Part shown: piece after piece, positions 1 to 9,225 of the stretch
Layout of the letters: the number at the start of each line of letters is the position of its first letter
Numbering within the stretch: the stretch's first letter is position 1
Made by a program: the position numbers and the translations under genes
Source: Haemaphysalis longicornis
Taxonomy: Eukaryota > Arthropoda > Arachnida > Ixodida > Ixodidae
Assembly (NCBI GenBank): GCA_013339765.2
Contig: CM023457.1
Location: 80,534,192 to 80,598,191, forward strand
Length of the DNA: 64,000 nucleotides
Reading direction: 5' to 3'
Notes under the pieces: generated by a model
Told to the model about the DNA's origin: nothing
Seen by the model: the letters and a program-made list of their open reading frames with translations, nothing else
Databases searched by the model: none

Positions 1-83
1 ATACAGGCACCAATGCAGACATTTCAGTTTATGATTACTATTAGCGCTTGAATGAAAGTACAGTGTGTAAATTACGTTTTACA

Positions 84-334
84 CTCGCCGCGGTGGCTCA
101 GTGGCTAAGGCGTTGCGCTACTGAGCACGAGGTCGCGGGTTCGATTCCCGGCCGCGGCGGCCGCTTTTCTGATGGAGGCGAAAAGCAAAAAAAAAAAACA
201 CCTGTGTGTGCGAAAGTTTCGGCGCACGTTAAAGATCCCCAGGTGGTCTAAATTAATCCGGAGCCGTCCACTACGGCGCGCCTCGTCGTCTGCGTAGCGT
301 CGGCGCGTTAAGCCCTACAATCAATCAATTAATC
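84..334 (+). mobile_element. tRNA-headed SINE (Ruka-like), full length
   Basis: The 5' end folds like a tRNA: ends CCGCGG/CCGCGG can pair, an A-box-like TGGCTCAGTGG and a B-box GGTTCGATTCC are intact, so it could be a Pol III promoter. The anticodon region resembles tRNA-Ser(GCT). A non-tRNA body with CACGTTAAAGATCCCC follows, and the tail is TCAATCAATTAATCAATT. The element is bracketed by a perfect 14-bp direct repeat (70-83 and 335-348, AATTACGTTTTACA), the expected scar of LINE-driven target-primed insertion. Intact promoter boxes plus a perfect duplication suggest a fairly recent insertion. The Ruka name is from memory. Confidence 0.9.
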
Positions 335-348
335 AATTACGTTTTACA

Positions 349-1905
349 GAATGGGGTCGAGCAGCGAGAAACTTTGAGTTTAGCCCCGAAAAATCCGGTT
401 TACTTGCGCTCAGCAAGAGAACTACCCGCAACACCGCACACAGAATACCAGAGCCAGAATTATATATAAATAATCACCCTGTCCCTAACGTCCCTCACCT
501 TCGGATATTGGGCCTCATAATACCTAGAGACGGATCTGGCTTGCAAGCCATACCACACTTACAGCGCACACTTAACCAGCTCATGCGCGTCATCCGCCGC
601 GTCTCCAATCGTCGCTTCGGACTTCGCGAACACGACACCCTACGCATGGTCCAAGCCATTCTCATCAGCAGGATAGCGTATGGCACGCCATACCTGGCCC
701 TCAGACCACAAGAAATACGGAAACTCGACGCCACCATACGCCAGGCCTATAAGACCGCTATGGGGCTCCCAATCAGCACGGCAAACAAGAAACTTTTGGA
801 GCTAGGGGTCCACAACACCTGGGAAGAAATACAAGAGGCCCACCACGCATCTCAGATACGCCGACTACAGATCACGCCCACGGGAAGAGCAACACTTCTC
901 CGTCTACACTACAACGTCCCACCACGACAAGATCAGAAGATTCGAATCCCAGCAGACATTCGGCAACACATCCGCGTAGCCCCTCTACCCCGAAACATGC
1001 ACCCGGTTTTCAACAAACAACGGCGCACGGCACGAGCTCGATTAATTCATAAGGACAATCACCATCTATCATGCACTCGATACACAGATGCATCGCCCTA
1101 CCCTCATCAGAAAGCACATGCAGCCTGTGTCGTTAACACGCAAGGCACAGAACTGGCAGCAGCGACCGTTCTCACCACTTCCATCGAGACAGCTGAGGAG
1201 TGTGCCATCGCCCTTGCTGCAACAACAGACGAGGAATTTCTTACTGTTATAACTGACTCACAGACTGCCTGCAGAAACTTTTTAATTGGCCGCATATCTC
1301 AACCCGCACTGTACCTTCTTCGTCAAGTAAGAAGACTACCAGAAATTAATATCATCTGGTCACCCGGCCACCAGTCCCTCCAAGGGAACGAGGCGGCACA
1401 CGCCGCTGCCCGTGCTCATACACACCGGGCCGTTACCTCAGAGGGAGAAACCAACGACCGAACTGCTTCAAAGCCAGCACCACTCCACACGTACACCGAA
1501 ATCTTAGCTCACTACAAAAACGACCGCCGTCGCTTCCCGCCACCTCATTCACAATTAACGCGCGACGAAGAAACCACTTTCCGGCGCCTACAAACCAATT
1601 CGTATCCCCATAACACCCTACTAAACGCTATGTACCCCACCCAATACCCTGCCACCTGTAACTTCTGCCCTGTTGCTGGCACCCTATACCACGTGGTATG
1701 GGAGTGCCAACGGACCCCCACTCTAACCCCAAATCCCAACCCTACCTATGAGCAGTGGGTGGAGCAGCTGACCAGCTCCGAGCTCTCGGACCAGCGCCGA
1801 CTGGTGGAACGGGCCCGGACGGCCAGCCAGCTCCAAGGATCTTGGAATGAGGATGCCTCTCACTGGGTGGAGGCCCTACGAACATCCTCCTGCTCACCAG
1901 TATAA
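349..1905 (+). CDS. Partial LINE polyprotein: RT C-terminus, RNase H, CCHC
   Basis: The frame is open without a stop for about 518 codons from at least 349. It starts with the RT thumb-side motif FEFSPEKSGLLALSKR (about 376-423). RNase H follows: YTDAS (Asp, about 1081), AEECAIALA (Glu), ITDSQTAC (Asp, about 1254) and SPGHQSLQGNEAAHAAARA (about 1359-1415). The last motif normally reads GNExAD; here the final catalytic Asp is His. A C-x2-C-x7-H-x4-C knuckle (CNFCPVAGTLYHVVWEC) is typical of the C-terminus of RNase H-bearing LINEs. The conceptual ATG at 508 is inside the RT tail and is not a real start. The lack of stops implies a young truncated copy. Confidence 0.8.
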   Translation, partial: EWGRAARNFEFSPEKSGLLALSKRTTRNTAHRIPEPELYINNHPVPNVPHLRILGLIIPRDGSGLQAIPHLQRTLNQLMRVIRRVSNRRFGLREHDTLRMVQAILISRIAYGTPYLALRPQEIRKLDATIRQAYKTAMGLPISTANKKLLELGVHNTWEEIQEAHHASQIRRLQITPTGRATLLRLHYNVPPRQDQKIRIPADIRQHIRVAPLPRNMHPVFNKQRRTARARLIHKDNHHLSCTRYTDASPYPHQKAHAACVVNTQGTELAAATVLTTSIETAEECAIALAATTDEEFLTVITDSQTACRNFLIGRISQPALYLLRQVRRLPEINIIWSPGHQSLQGNEAAHAAARAHTHRAVTSEGETNDRTASKPAPLHTYTEILAHYKNDRRRFPPPHSQLTRDEETTFRRLQTNSYPHNTLLNAMYPTQYPATCNFCPVAGTLYHVVWECQRTPTLTPNPNPTYEQWVEQLTSSELSDQRRLVERARTASQLQGSWNEDASHWVEALRTSSCSPV

Positions 1906-1930
1906 TAAATGTTTGTCTCTCTCTCTCTCG
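349..1930 (+). mobile_element. 5'-truncated LINE (I/R1/Tad-like group, family 1)
   Basis: A non-LTR retrotransposon remnant holding the end of the reverse transcriptase, an RNase H domain, a CCHC knuckle and a short 3' UTR. It ends in TATAATAAATG followed by a (TC)n tract at 1915-1930, where AATAAA-like sequence marks the 3' terminus. The 5' boundary abuts the SINE target duplication at 348. The RT core (YADD) is missing, so this copy cannot move by itself. Confidence 0.85.
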
Positions 1931-2226
1931 CGCTCAACGTGAGATCTAGCACCCTGGTTCTTCTGGCACCAGTTTGGAAAGCGGGACTATTAGGCAGGGA
2001 AGAAGCGGGGGGAATAACAGTTTCGTTCCTGCTGGCATTTCTCGGGCTACCTCTGAATTTCTGGCTGCATCTATTAAGAAAACTGGACGACTAGAAATTT
2101 GACGCCACTGGTCGACTTAGCGTTACTTTTGTCACAACAGTCAACAAAACAACCTCCATTCACTTTCTTAGGGCGAATCCCCTTAGGGGCTGGGGCTGTT
2201 GGCGTCTCCTGTCGTCGTCGTCGTAA
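1931..2226. other. Unassigned stretch
   Basis: No recognisable gene or repeat family. A GTC-rich trinucleotide tract lies at about 2205-2235, next to the following LINE fragment. Confidence 0.5.
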
Positions 2227-2650
2227 TCGTCGTCTCATGTAGTCACGGTACTAAAACACCTGGACACTCGTTTACGCCTCGCGCTAGAGAGCTTCGGGCT
2301 TCAAAGACAAGAGCAAAGCTGTATACCTCTATGCCCAATATCTGCTTCTGCCCCACCACCCGCGGGGCCGATAGCAGAGCTATACCGAGCACTGCAGCGC
2401 CGAGGCCTTCCCAGCGCCGGCATGGAGGACCTTCTGTTCCTGAAGCGGCCTGCGGCGACCCAGCGGGAAGTCTTCGCCCATCTGCTCCATTACCTGGAGA
2501 CGACCGGCCTCACGCAGCGGCTGCAGCCCGGAGTGCAGTGACTGACTGATGTGCCCGGACTGACAGCTTTCTAGGACTCACAGCTCTCTTTATACCTTTC
2601 TCCCTCTGTCTCTCTCCACTTTATCCTGTAACTCCACCTCTACTTCCCTT
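2227..2650 (+). mobile_element. LINE 3' fragment: ORF C-terminus and UTR
   Basis: The frame is open from 2227 to the TGA at 2530, about 101 codons. The translation ends with AELYRALQRRGLPSAG, MEDLLFLKRPA and HLLHYLETTGLTQRL, the DLLF...FL...GL pattern I know from the very C-terminus of tick LINEs of the I/Jockey type. GC-rich, coding-like codon use contrasts with the flanks. A pyrimidine-rich UTR follows to about 2650. RT and RNase H are absent. A host exon is possible but less likely. Confidence 0.55.
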
Positions 2651-3340
2651 CCCCAGCACTGGGTTGTATGCCGGTAAGCTCCCTGCCGAGTTCAAAATAT
2701 CCCCAGTGCATTTTATTCCTTTTTCCTCTCCCGCAAACCACAACATATACCCCAATGGTTTCATCTCCGTTGACAAAAAGAACGCCAAGGCGCCAAGAAT
2801 ACTTATACACTGCATGCTTCGCCCCTCAACAGGTTTCACGTTAGGGGAGATGGCCCGGTATTTTTTTTTTTTTGTACAGTACACCCTGAACTGCAACGGC
2901 GACAGCCACAGCAAATATCACAAGCCATTCCACTCTATGAAGAGGACCAGCGAGTGTTTTTAGAACAAGACATAAAGGTGATACGATTTCTGTGAACGGT
3001 GCATAATGTTTTTTTTTGTTTCTCTACAGCGTTGACGGAAGTCATTCCTAGGAAATACATATGCATGTCTATTCAAACTCTACACATGTGAACTTGAAAA
3101 TGATGCCTATTGATAACTAATATGCTCGAAATTCATATAGAAATGCAGAGAAGTATAAGCTTGAGGTGTATGTCATGTTTTGATATTCAAAATGGTGCCT
3201 ATTGATAACACCCTCTCAAGATGCATATCCAAGTGATGACAACGTGCGACTTTGTTGGTAACCACGTGGTTATAGCACACACACCAGCGACGTTCGTTTT
3301 CCAACGCCTTGCGCTCTCAAGGCGCGTGCAGCCTCGGGAG
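2651..3340. other. Unassigned AT-rich stretch
   Basis: No convincing gene. It contains a T12 run near 2862-2873 and several short AT-rich near-repeats (for example TGATGCCTATTGATAACT at about 3100 and a similar run at about 3190). Confidence 0.4.
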
Positions 3341-4566
3341 TTTTAAAGACGACAGTCTTCTGGGGCTACTTAAACCCGAAAACTGGTCTGTCTGTTCGTC
3401 GGTCTGTTCCGCGATTCAGGCATCCCGCCAAAAGTTAAACTAATTCTTTAACAAGAAGCTTATACGGTCGAACCTCGTTATAACGAAGCAGTATCGCGAT
3501 AGCGAATTAGTTCGTTATATTCGATATTCGTTGTAACAGTACAGTAAAAAACCGGCTCTAACAAAAAAAAAATCTGGCTCGCGGAATAACACTTGATAGA
3601 AAAATGCATTTTTAAGGCTTCGAGTCTCTTATAAAAAAGGTAACCGTTACCTTTCTCATTGTAGCATTTTAGGTTCAATGAATCGAAACATAAGTACGTG
3701 AAATTACAACAAAACAAAGTTCACTTCACAAAACAGGCCTGCGTCCTTATTTATTTGACGAAGGACGTGATCTTCGTCTGGTGGATACGCACTGCACTGA
3801 GCAGGATGAAGTTTTCCACAGTGTCCGCCAATAAAAGGGCCTTGATACCTCTGCAGTTTTGAACGACGCTGTTATTTTTTCAAGTTCCTCCTCACACTCC
3901 TGGTCAAAATTTTTCTTTCGTTATATCCGATATCGCGCGTGGCTCCCACGGTTTCAATTTTGTTATAGAAGAATAAGTGTCATTGAAATAAAGCGTGACC
4001 AACGAAAGTTTCTATTAGTTCGCTATAGCCAGTAATTCGCTATATCAGTGTTCGTTATAACGAGGTTCAGCTGTATAGCCAAAACATTTCCGAACAACTG
4101 CATCTGGAAACATACTTCATACTCGTCTACATCGTTGAGCAAAAAGAGAACATTAGGCATATTTAAGGCAAAACATCAATGCACAGGTGGCATTCGCAGT
4201 GTTCTTTTAATTGAAAATAAACGTGCGCTTGATATTTGCGATAGCAAATGATAAATACGCATTAAGAAGATATCCTCACCCAAAAATACAAAAAAGAGAT
4301 CGCGCGAGGCTAGACTTCGGGGTATTGTTCAAAACCCAACAGTAACAACAGATTTCAGTAAATGGCGCGAGCAGTGGAACGCGGGAAACTTCAGTTGGCT
4401 TTAGCGGACTTCCACCGTGTTTATCGTGCGAGGGTCGACAGGAAGGGGAAGAGCATGAGAGGTGGGAGGGGCAGAGAAGAGCGGCATTTACGTGGCTGGG
4501 GCGACAGAGGACTATCGTCTTTCGACGACACTTGCAGCGAAGTGCAGATGCGCGGCCATTTTTTGT
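3341..4566 (+). repeat. Dispersed repeat P, copy 1, split by a MITE
   Basis: Begins with TTTTAAAGACGACAGTC, continues GGGCTACTTAAACCC and TGGTCTGTCTGTTCG, and ends with GACTATCGTCTTT then GCGGCCATTTTTTG. The same order of landmarks occurs at 21189-21924 and 21925-22679, so this is a dispersed family about 740 bp long. This copy is longer only because a pogo-like MITE (3465-4073) sits inside it. It also has weaker matches in its middle, so it is older. Type of element unknown; the AAAGACGATAGTCTTT start is self-complementary. Confidence 0.7.
3465..4073 (+). mobile_element. pogo/Tigger-like MITE with TA duplication
   Basis: Terminal inverted repeats: left CGGTCGAACCTCGTTATAAC (from 3465), right GTTATAACGAGGTTCAGCTG (to 4073), differing only at the outermost bases. 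TA (indeed TATA) flanks both ends at 3461-3464 and 4074-4077, matching the TA target preference of the Tc1/mariner-pogo superfamily. At 609 bp with no transposase frame it is non-autonomous. A relative forms the outer element at 39293-40513. Confidence 0.8.
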
Positions 4567-4819
4567 TTGTTTTCAGACTTGAATAATACGAGGAAAGATA
4601 GCCATACAGGCTTCGCCAAAGAGAGACTGTTAACCAAGTCACCAGAAGCATAAATACCTTCAACAGCGTTCAGCGTAAAAGGTTCATAAGGCCGTCTTTT
4701 GAGATATCATGGCCCTGCACTTTGTGTCTCAATGGCAAAATTACACTGGTTGCCTCCATGAACTCTTCCATGCATTTACACCAATGCTGATATCCCCGGG
4801 ATGATTTAAAATATAGATA

Positions 4820-5095
4820 TCTACAGTGGCAGCAAGGCAGGTGACGCTGAATTACATGCATGGACGTTATGCTGATTATATGCATATATACACACCGATG
4901 GATCGTCGACAACCTGTCCTCGTCATCAGCTTTCACAATACGGAGCCTCCACATCGATAAGGGGGTCAAGCTCTCGCACCCACAATCGTCGACGGCTGCA
5001 GAGCTTTACGCAATATACCTTGCAGTCAAATCTATCGCTACCATGACTTCACGACTAAATGGACACTTCTCACAGATTTCAAAAGCACGGTGTCA
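4820..5095 (+). mobile_element. LINE family 2, RNase H N-terminal part
   Basis: Degenerate, frameshifted coding remnant. YIHTDGSSTT (about 4885-4914) is the first RNase H motif and SSTAAELYAIYLAVKSI (about 4990-5039) the Glu motif; a third piece TLLTDFKSTVSG is at about 5060-5095. The coding sense then breaks off where a different LINE has inserted (5096-5530) and resumes at 5531. Confidence 0.6.
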
Positions 5096-5530
5096 GGTAT
5101 GCTGCATATCATTTACTACCGTCAAAGGCCGAAGAACCTTCCCGACTCGCATTCCCAGTTAACAAGAGCAGAAGCCACCACCCTTCGAAGACTACAGACA
5201 AATACGTACCCCCACAGTACCCTACTCCATGCGATGTACCCCACCCTAAACCCGTCTACCTGTAATTTCTGTCCAACGCCCGGTATACTGTGCCACTAGA
5301 TTTGGGAGTGCCAGAAGACCCCAGGCCTTGCCCCAATAACCTCCCCTTCCTACAAGCAGTGGGTAAACCGCGTGACGCGCCTGGACCTTTGGGATCCAGC
5401 GTGAACTGGTGAAGAGGGCCTGGGCCGCCAGCCGAGCTCAGGGTATCCCGGAATAGGGAAGCCCCCCACCGGGCGGGTTCCCTAACATCTGCACCAGCTT
5501 GACAAATAAAGATTTATTCATCATCATCAA
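5096..5530 (+). mobile_element. LINE family 1 3' fragment nested in LINE family 2
   Basis: The translation SQLTRAEATTLRRLQTNTYP, MYPTLNPSTCNFCPTPGILCH and IWECQKTPG matches the C-terminus of the 349-1905 copy almost residue for residue, with one in-frame stop (TAG at about 5298). It ends AATAAAGATTTATTCATCATCATCA (5505-5530), a 3' terminus with a trinucleotide tail. It interrupts the RNase H of a different LINE, so it arrived later. Confidence 0.7.
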
Positions 5531-6566
5531 GCCCTAAATCCAATTGCGATTTACGGTCATCACAACCTCTTGGCAAGACGTATCTGTGATGTGATGGCAA
5601 CTGAACTGAAACAAGGAGAACTAAGAGGACAATGTTTCAGTGGGTTCCCGGGTTTATTAGAATACGTGGAAATTCGCGAGTTGACCAACTAGCAGCAGCC
5701 GCTCATTCAAATTCCAAATGTAGCACCATGCCTTTTACCAGATGTGATATGAAAAATTATTTTGAAACAACTGAGGGCACACATTACTTCGGAAACCAGA
5801 CTGACCGATAAATATCGTTCATCGCTGTTATACCAACTGGACCCGTCCCTTAAATACCCGCGTGCATCCCATCTCGTCGTTCGGTTGACACGTTATTACA
5901 TCGCCTTCGTATTGACGTGGCCTACACCAAGACATTCCTTTACCGTATTCGATTTGCTGGTGACACATGCTGTGCTTTCGGATACCAAACTGAAGAAGAG
6001 CGTCACGTCCTGCTTAATAACCCTCTATATGCGACCGAGCGAAAAAAAATAATGACCAGCTTAGTCTGCTATCTCGGGCACCCCTATCTTTACAGAAACA
6101 GTTGGGTACGCGGGACAATCTGCGTAACTAAACGAAAGCCTTCCTTGCCTTAAGGGAGTTTTTTCGAGTGACGAAGTTGTGCGAATACTACTAAATGCGT
6201 GCACGTCCCCCTGGATGAGTGTGGAAACATACATTGGTCTTAGCTACGTAGGTGTAGACACCTGTGTCGCATCATGGCCATTTTGCATTGTTTGTATACA
6301 TTGTTTGGATTAAATTTTGCTGTTGCAAGGGAACATGCAGATAAATGTCAGCTGTATGTAGTGGCATAATACTGCTGTGCGAAAACATTTGTACTATACC
6401 TAGCAAATGGTTTACTGATCGCGCGTGTGATCTTTCTGCCGTTGTCATTTCAATGTACTTCTTCTAACCTTGTGGTTCATTAAGACATCCATTGTACCTT
6501 TTAATTTCTCCATAGCTTAAAGTGGCCAGCTTCTTTTTAGGTTGGAGCTAAGCTCTCCAATAAATC

Positions 6567-6600
<34 letters not shown>
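5531..6600 (+). mobile_element. LINE family 2, RNase H end, C-terminus and 3' tail
   Basis: Resumes the interrupted element. QWVPGFIRIRGNSRVDQLAA (5638-5697) is the last RNase H motif and keeps the catalytic Asp (GNSRVD), unlike family 1. Further on PFTRCDMKNYF, VAYTKTFLYRIR and EEERHVLLNNPLYATERKKI (to about 6050) form the usual C-terminus. Stops and frameshifts break the frame. The 3' end has the stem TTGGAG/CTCCAA, then AATAAATC and a (CT)n tract at 6571-6601. Confidence 0.65.
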
Positions 6601-6604
<4 letters not shown>

Positions 6605-6635
6605 CAGTGCATCCGGTCCACTCGTTATGAGATCA

Positions 6636-6789
6636 AGAGCTATATCAGAGCGGGGAACCGCTCCTGGTACGGTACCCGGTAGGCTACCGGCTCCACTGCG
6701 CGTACGCAGACGGAGAAAAACTGGTTGTGCGCATGCGCCGTTGTACCGGGAACCGTACCGTGACCGGTTCTCCGCTCTGATATAACTCT
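6636..6789. mobile_element. 154-bp inverted-repeat element
   Basis: Left end AGAGCTATATCAGAGCGG and right end CCGCTCTGATATAACTCT are inverted copies with one mismatch; the match extends inward (GAACCG, GGTACGGT, CCGGTA) so most of the element can fold on itself. No coding capacity. Probably a MITE or foldback; class not determined. Confidence 0.65.
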
Positions 6790-7637
6790 CTATTGCCAGG
6801 ACTCGTAGCGCAGCGCTGACGCAGAAAAACGTGCACTATGCGGTATCTGAAAGGCCGTTTCTTTTTTTTTTTTTATTCTTAAGCAACACAGTTCTCCCTA
6901 CGGTGTTAGTGTTTTGCCCCTTTGAGGCTCCCTGCGTTGAGGGCATAATCGTTATCAGCGTCGGTGACAGGAGTGGCTGCCATCATTCATAGCAGCCGCC
7001 GGCTGCCGTGTCCTTGGTCGCCGCTCCCTGCAAGCGCATCCGCAAATGGCGATCCTCCAGTGCAACTCTGCGAAAGAGGGAAAATAAAACAGATTGCATG
7101 ACCCGATAGCAGAGCAAGGGAAAAGTTCTGTTTGCCCCTTCCACACAAGCAGGAGCACTCCGGATGCGTGGACACGCAATGCGAACGTTCATTGCTTCAT
7201 TGCGCCCGTGTACGTGACTTTCAATATAAGGGCACGAAGACGGTTAAATTCCGCTTTGGTGTAATAAATGACGCCTTGTTAAATTCTGCTTTTCGAATTA
7301 AACCGCCCTCCGCTAGCGTTAAGGCCTCCTTCAGATGGCCTGGACACTAGATCGTCTACGACAGTGTCCGCCTACACTGCGCAACAGTTGCATTATATTA
7401 ACGTCTGTTTGACCGCCAATTTACTGCTAGACTACGCATGTACCACCAGAAGTGATTTATGATCACGTGGCTTCTCACCAATAACACTGCCGACACGTAG
7501 CCTTAGCACAGCCAACAGGTGGACGGGAGGGCCGCGGGGGGGCAGACAACTCTGGTAGGCCGGAATGACATCGGAACGCTACTATGAACCACAGGTGCTG
7601 CTATGCTCTGATCCGGCCAAAAACACCGTTCTGTTTT
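6790..7637. other. Unassigned stretch
   Basis: No convincing gene, RNA or repeat family was recognised. A T13 run is near 6859-6872. The short overlapping minus-strand frames at 6955-7192 have no recognisable motif. Confidence 0.4.
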
Positions 7638-8210
7638 GTAGCGTAAGCTACACTGGCCGAGGTTGAGCAGTTTCGCGTGGACCTTGAAGGGCCGTGCTGC
7701 GCAAGCGCGAGGAGCATTGGATCGGATTGGATTGAATCGGATTGGATTGGATTTGGATTGGATTGGATTAAATTGGATTCTATTGGATTGGATTGGAAAT
7801 CCAATCTAATTGGAGTGCGAGTGTGTAGAGAATTGGGTCTGCACATTCGCCGGTCTGCGCATTCCAGAGGAGTGACGTCATAGCCGCGGCAGACGCACTG
7901 GCGCCGGCGCGTGCCCAGCTGTGCGCCTCCGTTGCGCAGTAGCCAAGTCTGACGCTGCGCCGCAGCCGCTTTATAGCCGTTTCGCGTGGCTCCTGGGGAG
8001 CCGTGCTGCGCATGCGCGAGGAGCAGCGACTGGACTGGACTGGACTTGGATTGGATTGGATTGGATTGGATTGAAAATCGTTTCAGCAGCAGTAAGCATG
8101 ATAATCAAGCTAATCCTAGACAACCAGGAAAGCTAAGAATAACCAGCTGAACCTTAGCTCACGCTACGTATATCCTGGCATAGCCGAGCTAAGCCACTGC
8201 TAATTTTTTT
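7638..8210 (-). mobile_element. Composite tRNA-like element T, copy A, with (TGGAT)n arms
   Basis: On the minus strand the element begins with TGGCTTAGCTCGG, a full match to the Pol III A-box pattern TRGCNNAGYNNGG, and about 30 bases later GGTTCAGCTGG resembles a B-box, so a tRNA-derived head is likely. It ends at the palindrome GTAGCTTACGCTAC. Inside, the module GTTTCGCGTGG...GCGCGAGGAGCA occurs twice (about 7670-7715 and 7978-8026), each followed on the plus strand by a TGGAT/TGGAC run (7717-7800 and 8028-8075). Related copies are at 18228-18830 and 58983-59465. Confidence 0.65.
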
Positions 8211-8497
8211 AACATCTTAATTGGTGTTTTGGCTTTGTTGTTAAGAAAACCCAAGCAGTTCGGAGACTACAAGTCAACCCCTCCTTCACGAGTAGACGGA
8301 AAAGGAAACAGCGTGGTTCGCACTGTGCTGTGCACAGTTGCCTTCGTGAGTGCATCCGGCCGGCGAAGGGTTTGGCTTATTGAAGTCTAAATTGCAATCA
8401 AAGACGATGTCGCTGCGTCAAAAGGTTGGTCGTCGCGAAATGCGCTTCCCGGCTGGTTGCAACAGCTTCTAAAGGGCCTGTCGCGTTTATTGTGGGA

Positions 8498-8540
8498 CTC
8501 AGCACAACGCCATAGCCACTGAGCCACCGCGCTGCGGGTC
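8498..8540 (-). mobile_element. SINE head remnant
   Basis: CTCAGCACAACGCCATAGCC and ACTGAGCCACCGCG match the minus strand of the Ruka-like SINE head. Only the tRNA-like 5' end is present. Confidence 0.6.
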
Positions 8541-9225
8541 AAAGAAGCTAAGATTCCACATTCTGACCTTGCTTTCCTTTAAGCCATAGAGTTTCATACT
8601 AATATACATTAGAGGGAAATTTGGTATGCCACACGGCTTGTTTTCGCTCGTGAACGCCAATTGAACAAAAACCGGTACCATTTTTCTGTTCTCTTGTATG
8701 GTTTCAAAGAATTCCTAACAAATAAATCTTTTTGTTAAAACGAGTAACGGAGACACGGAAGAAGTTGGCGATAATGAAGTGACATTCATAGTTTGCAGAC
8801 ACACCACCGTCTACGGGCAATAGTTTATCGACGAAGACAAAAAATTGGAAAGTTTATGTTCAGTTGTTATTGACTCAGGATGCGCACATGCAGGGTATTG
8901 TAACAACAAATGAGCGCCTTGAATCCTAATTTTTAAAATTTCAAACCTGATTGATTCCTTCGCAGTAAAATTTGCAGGAGGTTTAGAGAATATGGTCTAG
9001 TTCATATGAAAATTACACAGGCGGAAGCCGTGCCCTGGTTTTTTAGCAGTTGGCATTGGAATACACTTTTCCCCTTTGTTATAAAAGCTTGCCGGATTAT
9101 AGTTTTTCTCTAAACGGATATACACAAAAATCCAAATAGGATGAGGCTGTAAACATAGAACAAAATAGGTTTTCCGCGCAACCCAAGAAAACTAGGTCAA
9201 CACAGCTGCTTGCATCCTATATATA
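8541..9225. other. Unassigned AT-rich stretch
   Basis: No gene or repeat recognised. Stop codons are frequent in all frames. Confidence 0.4.

Noticed and set aside
86..162. Functional tRNA gene in the SINE head
   Set aside because: Same head recurs at 24405, 28228, 47650 and elsewhere, always followed by the SINE body; it is a tRNA-derived promoter, not a separate tRNA gene.
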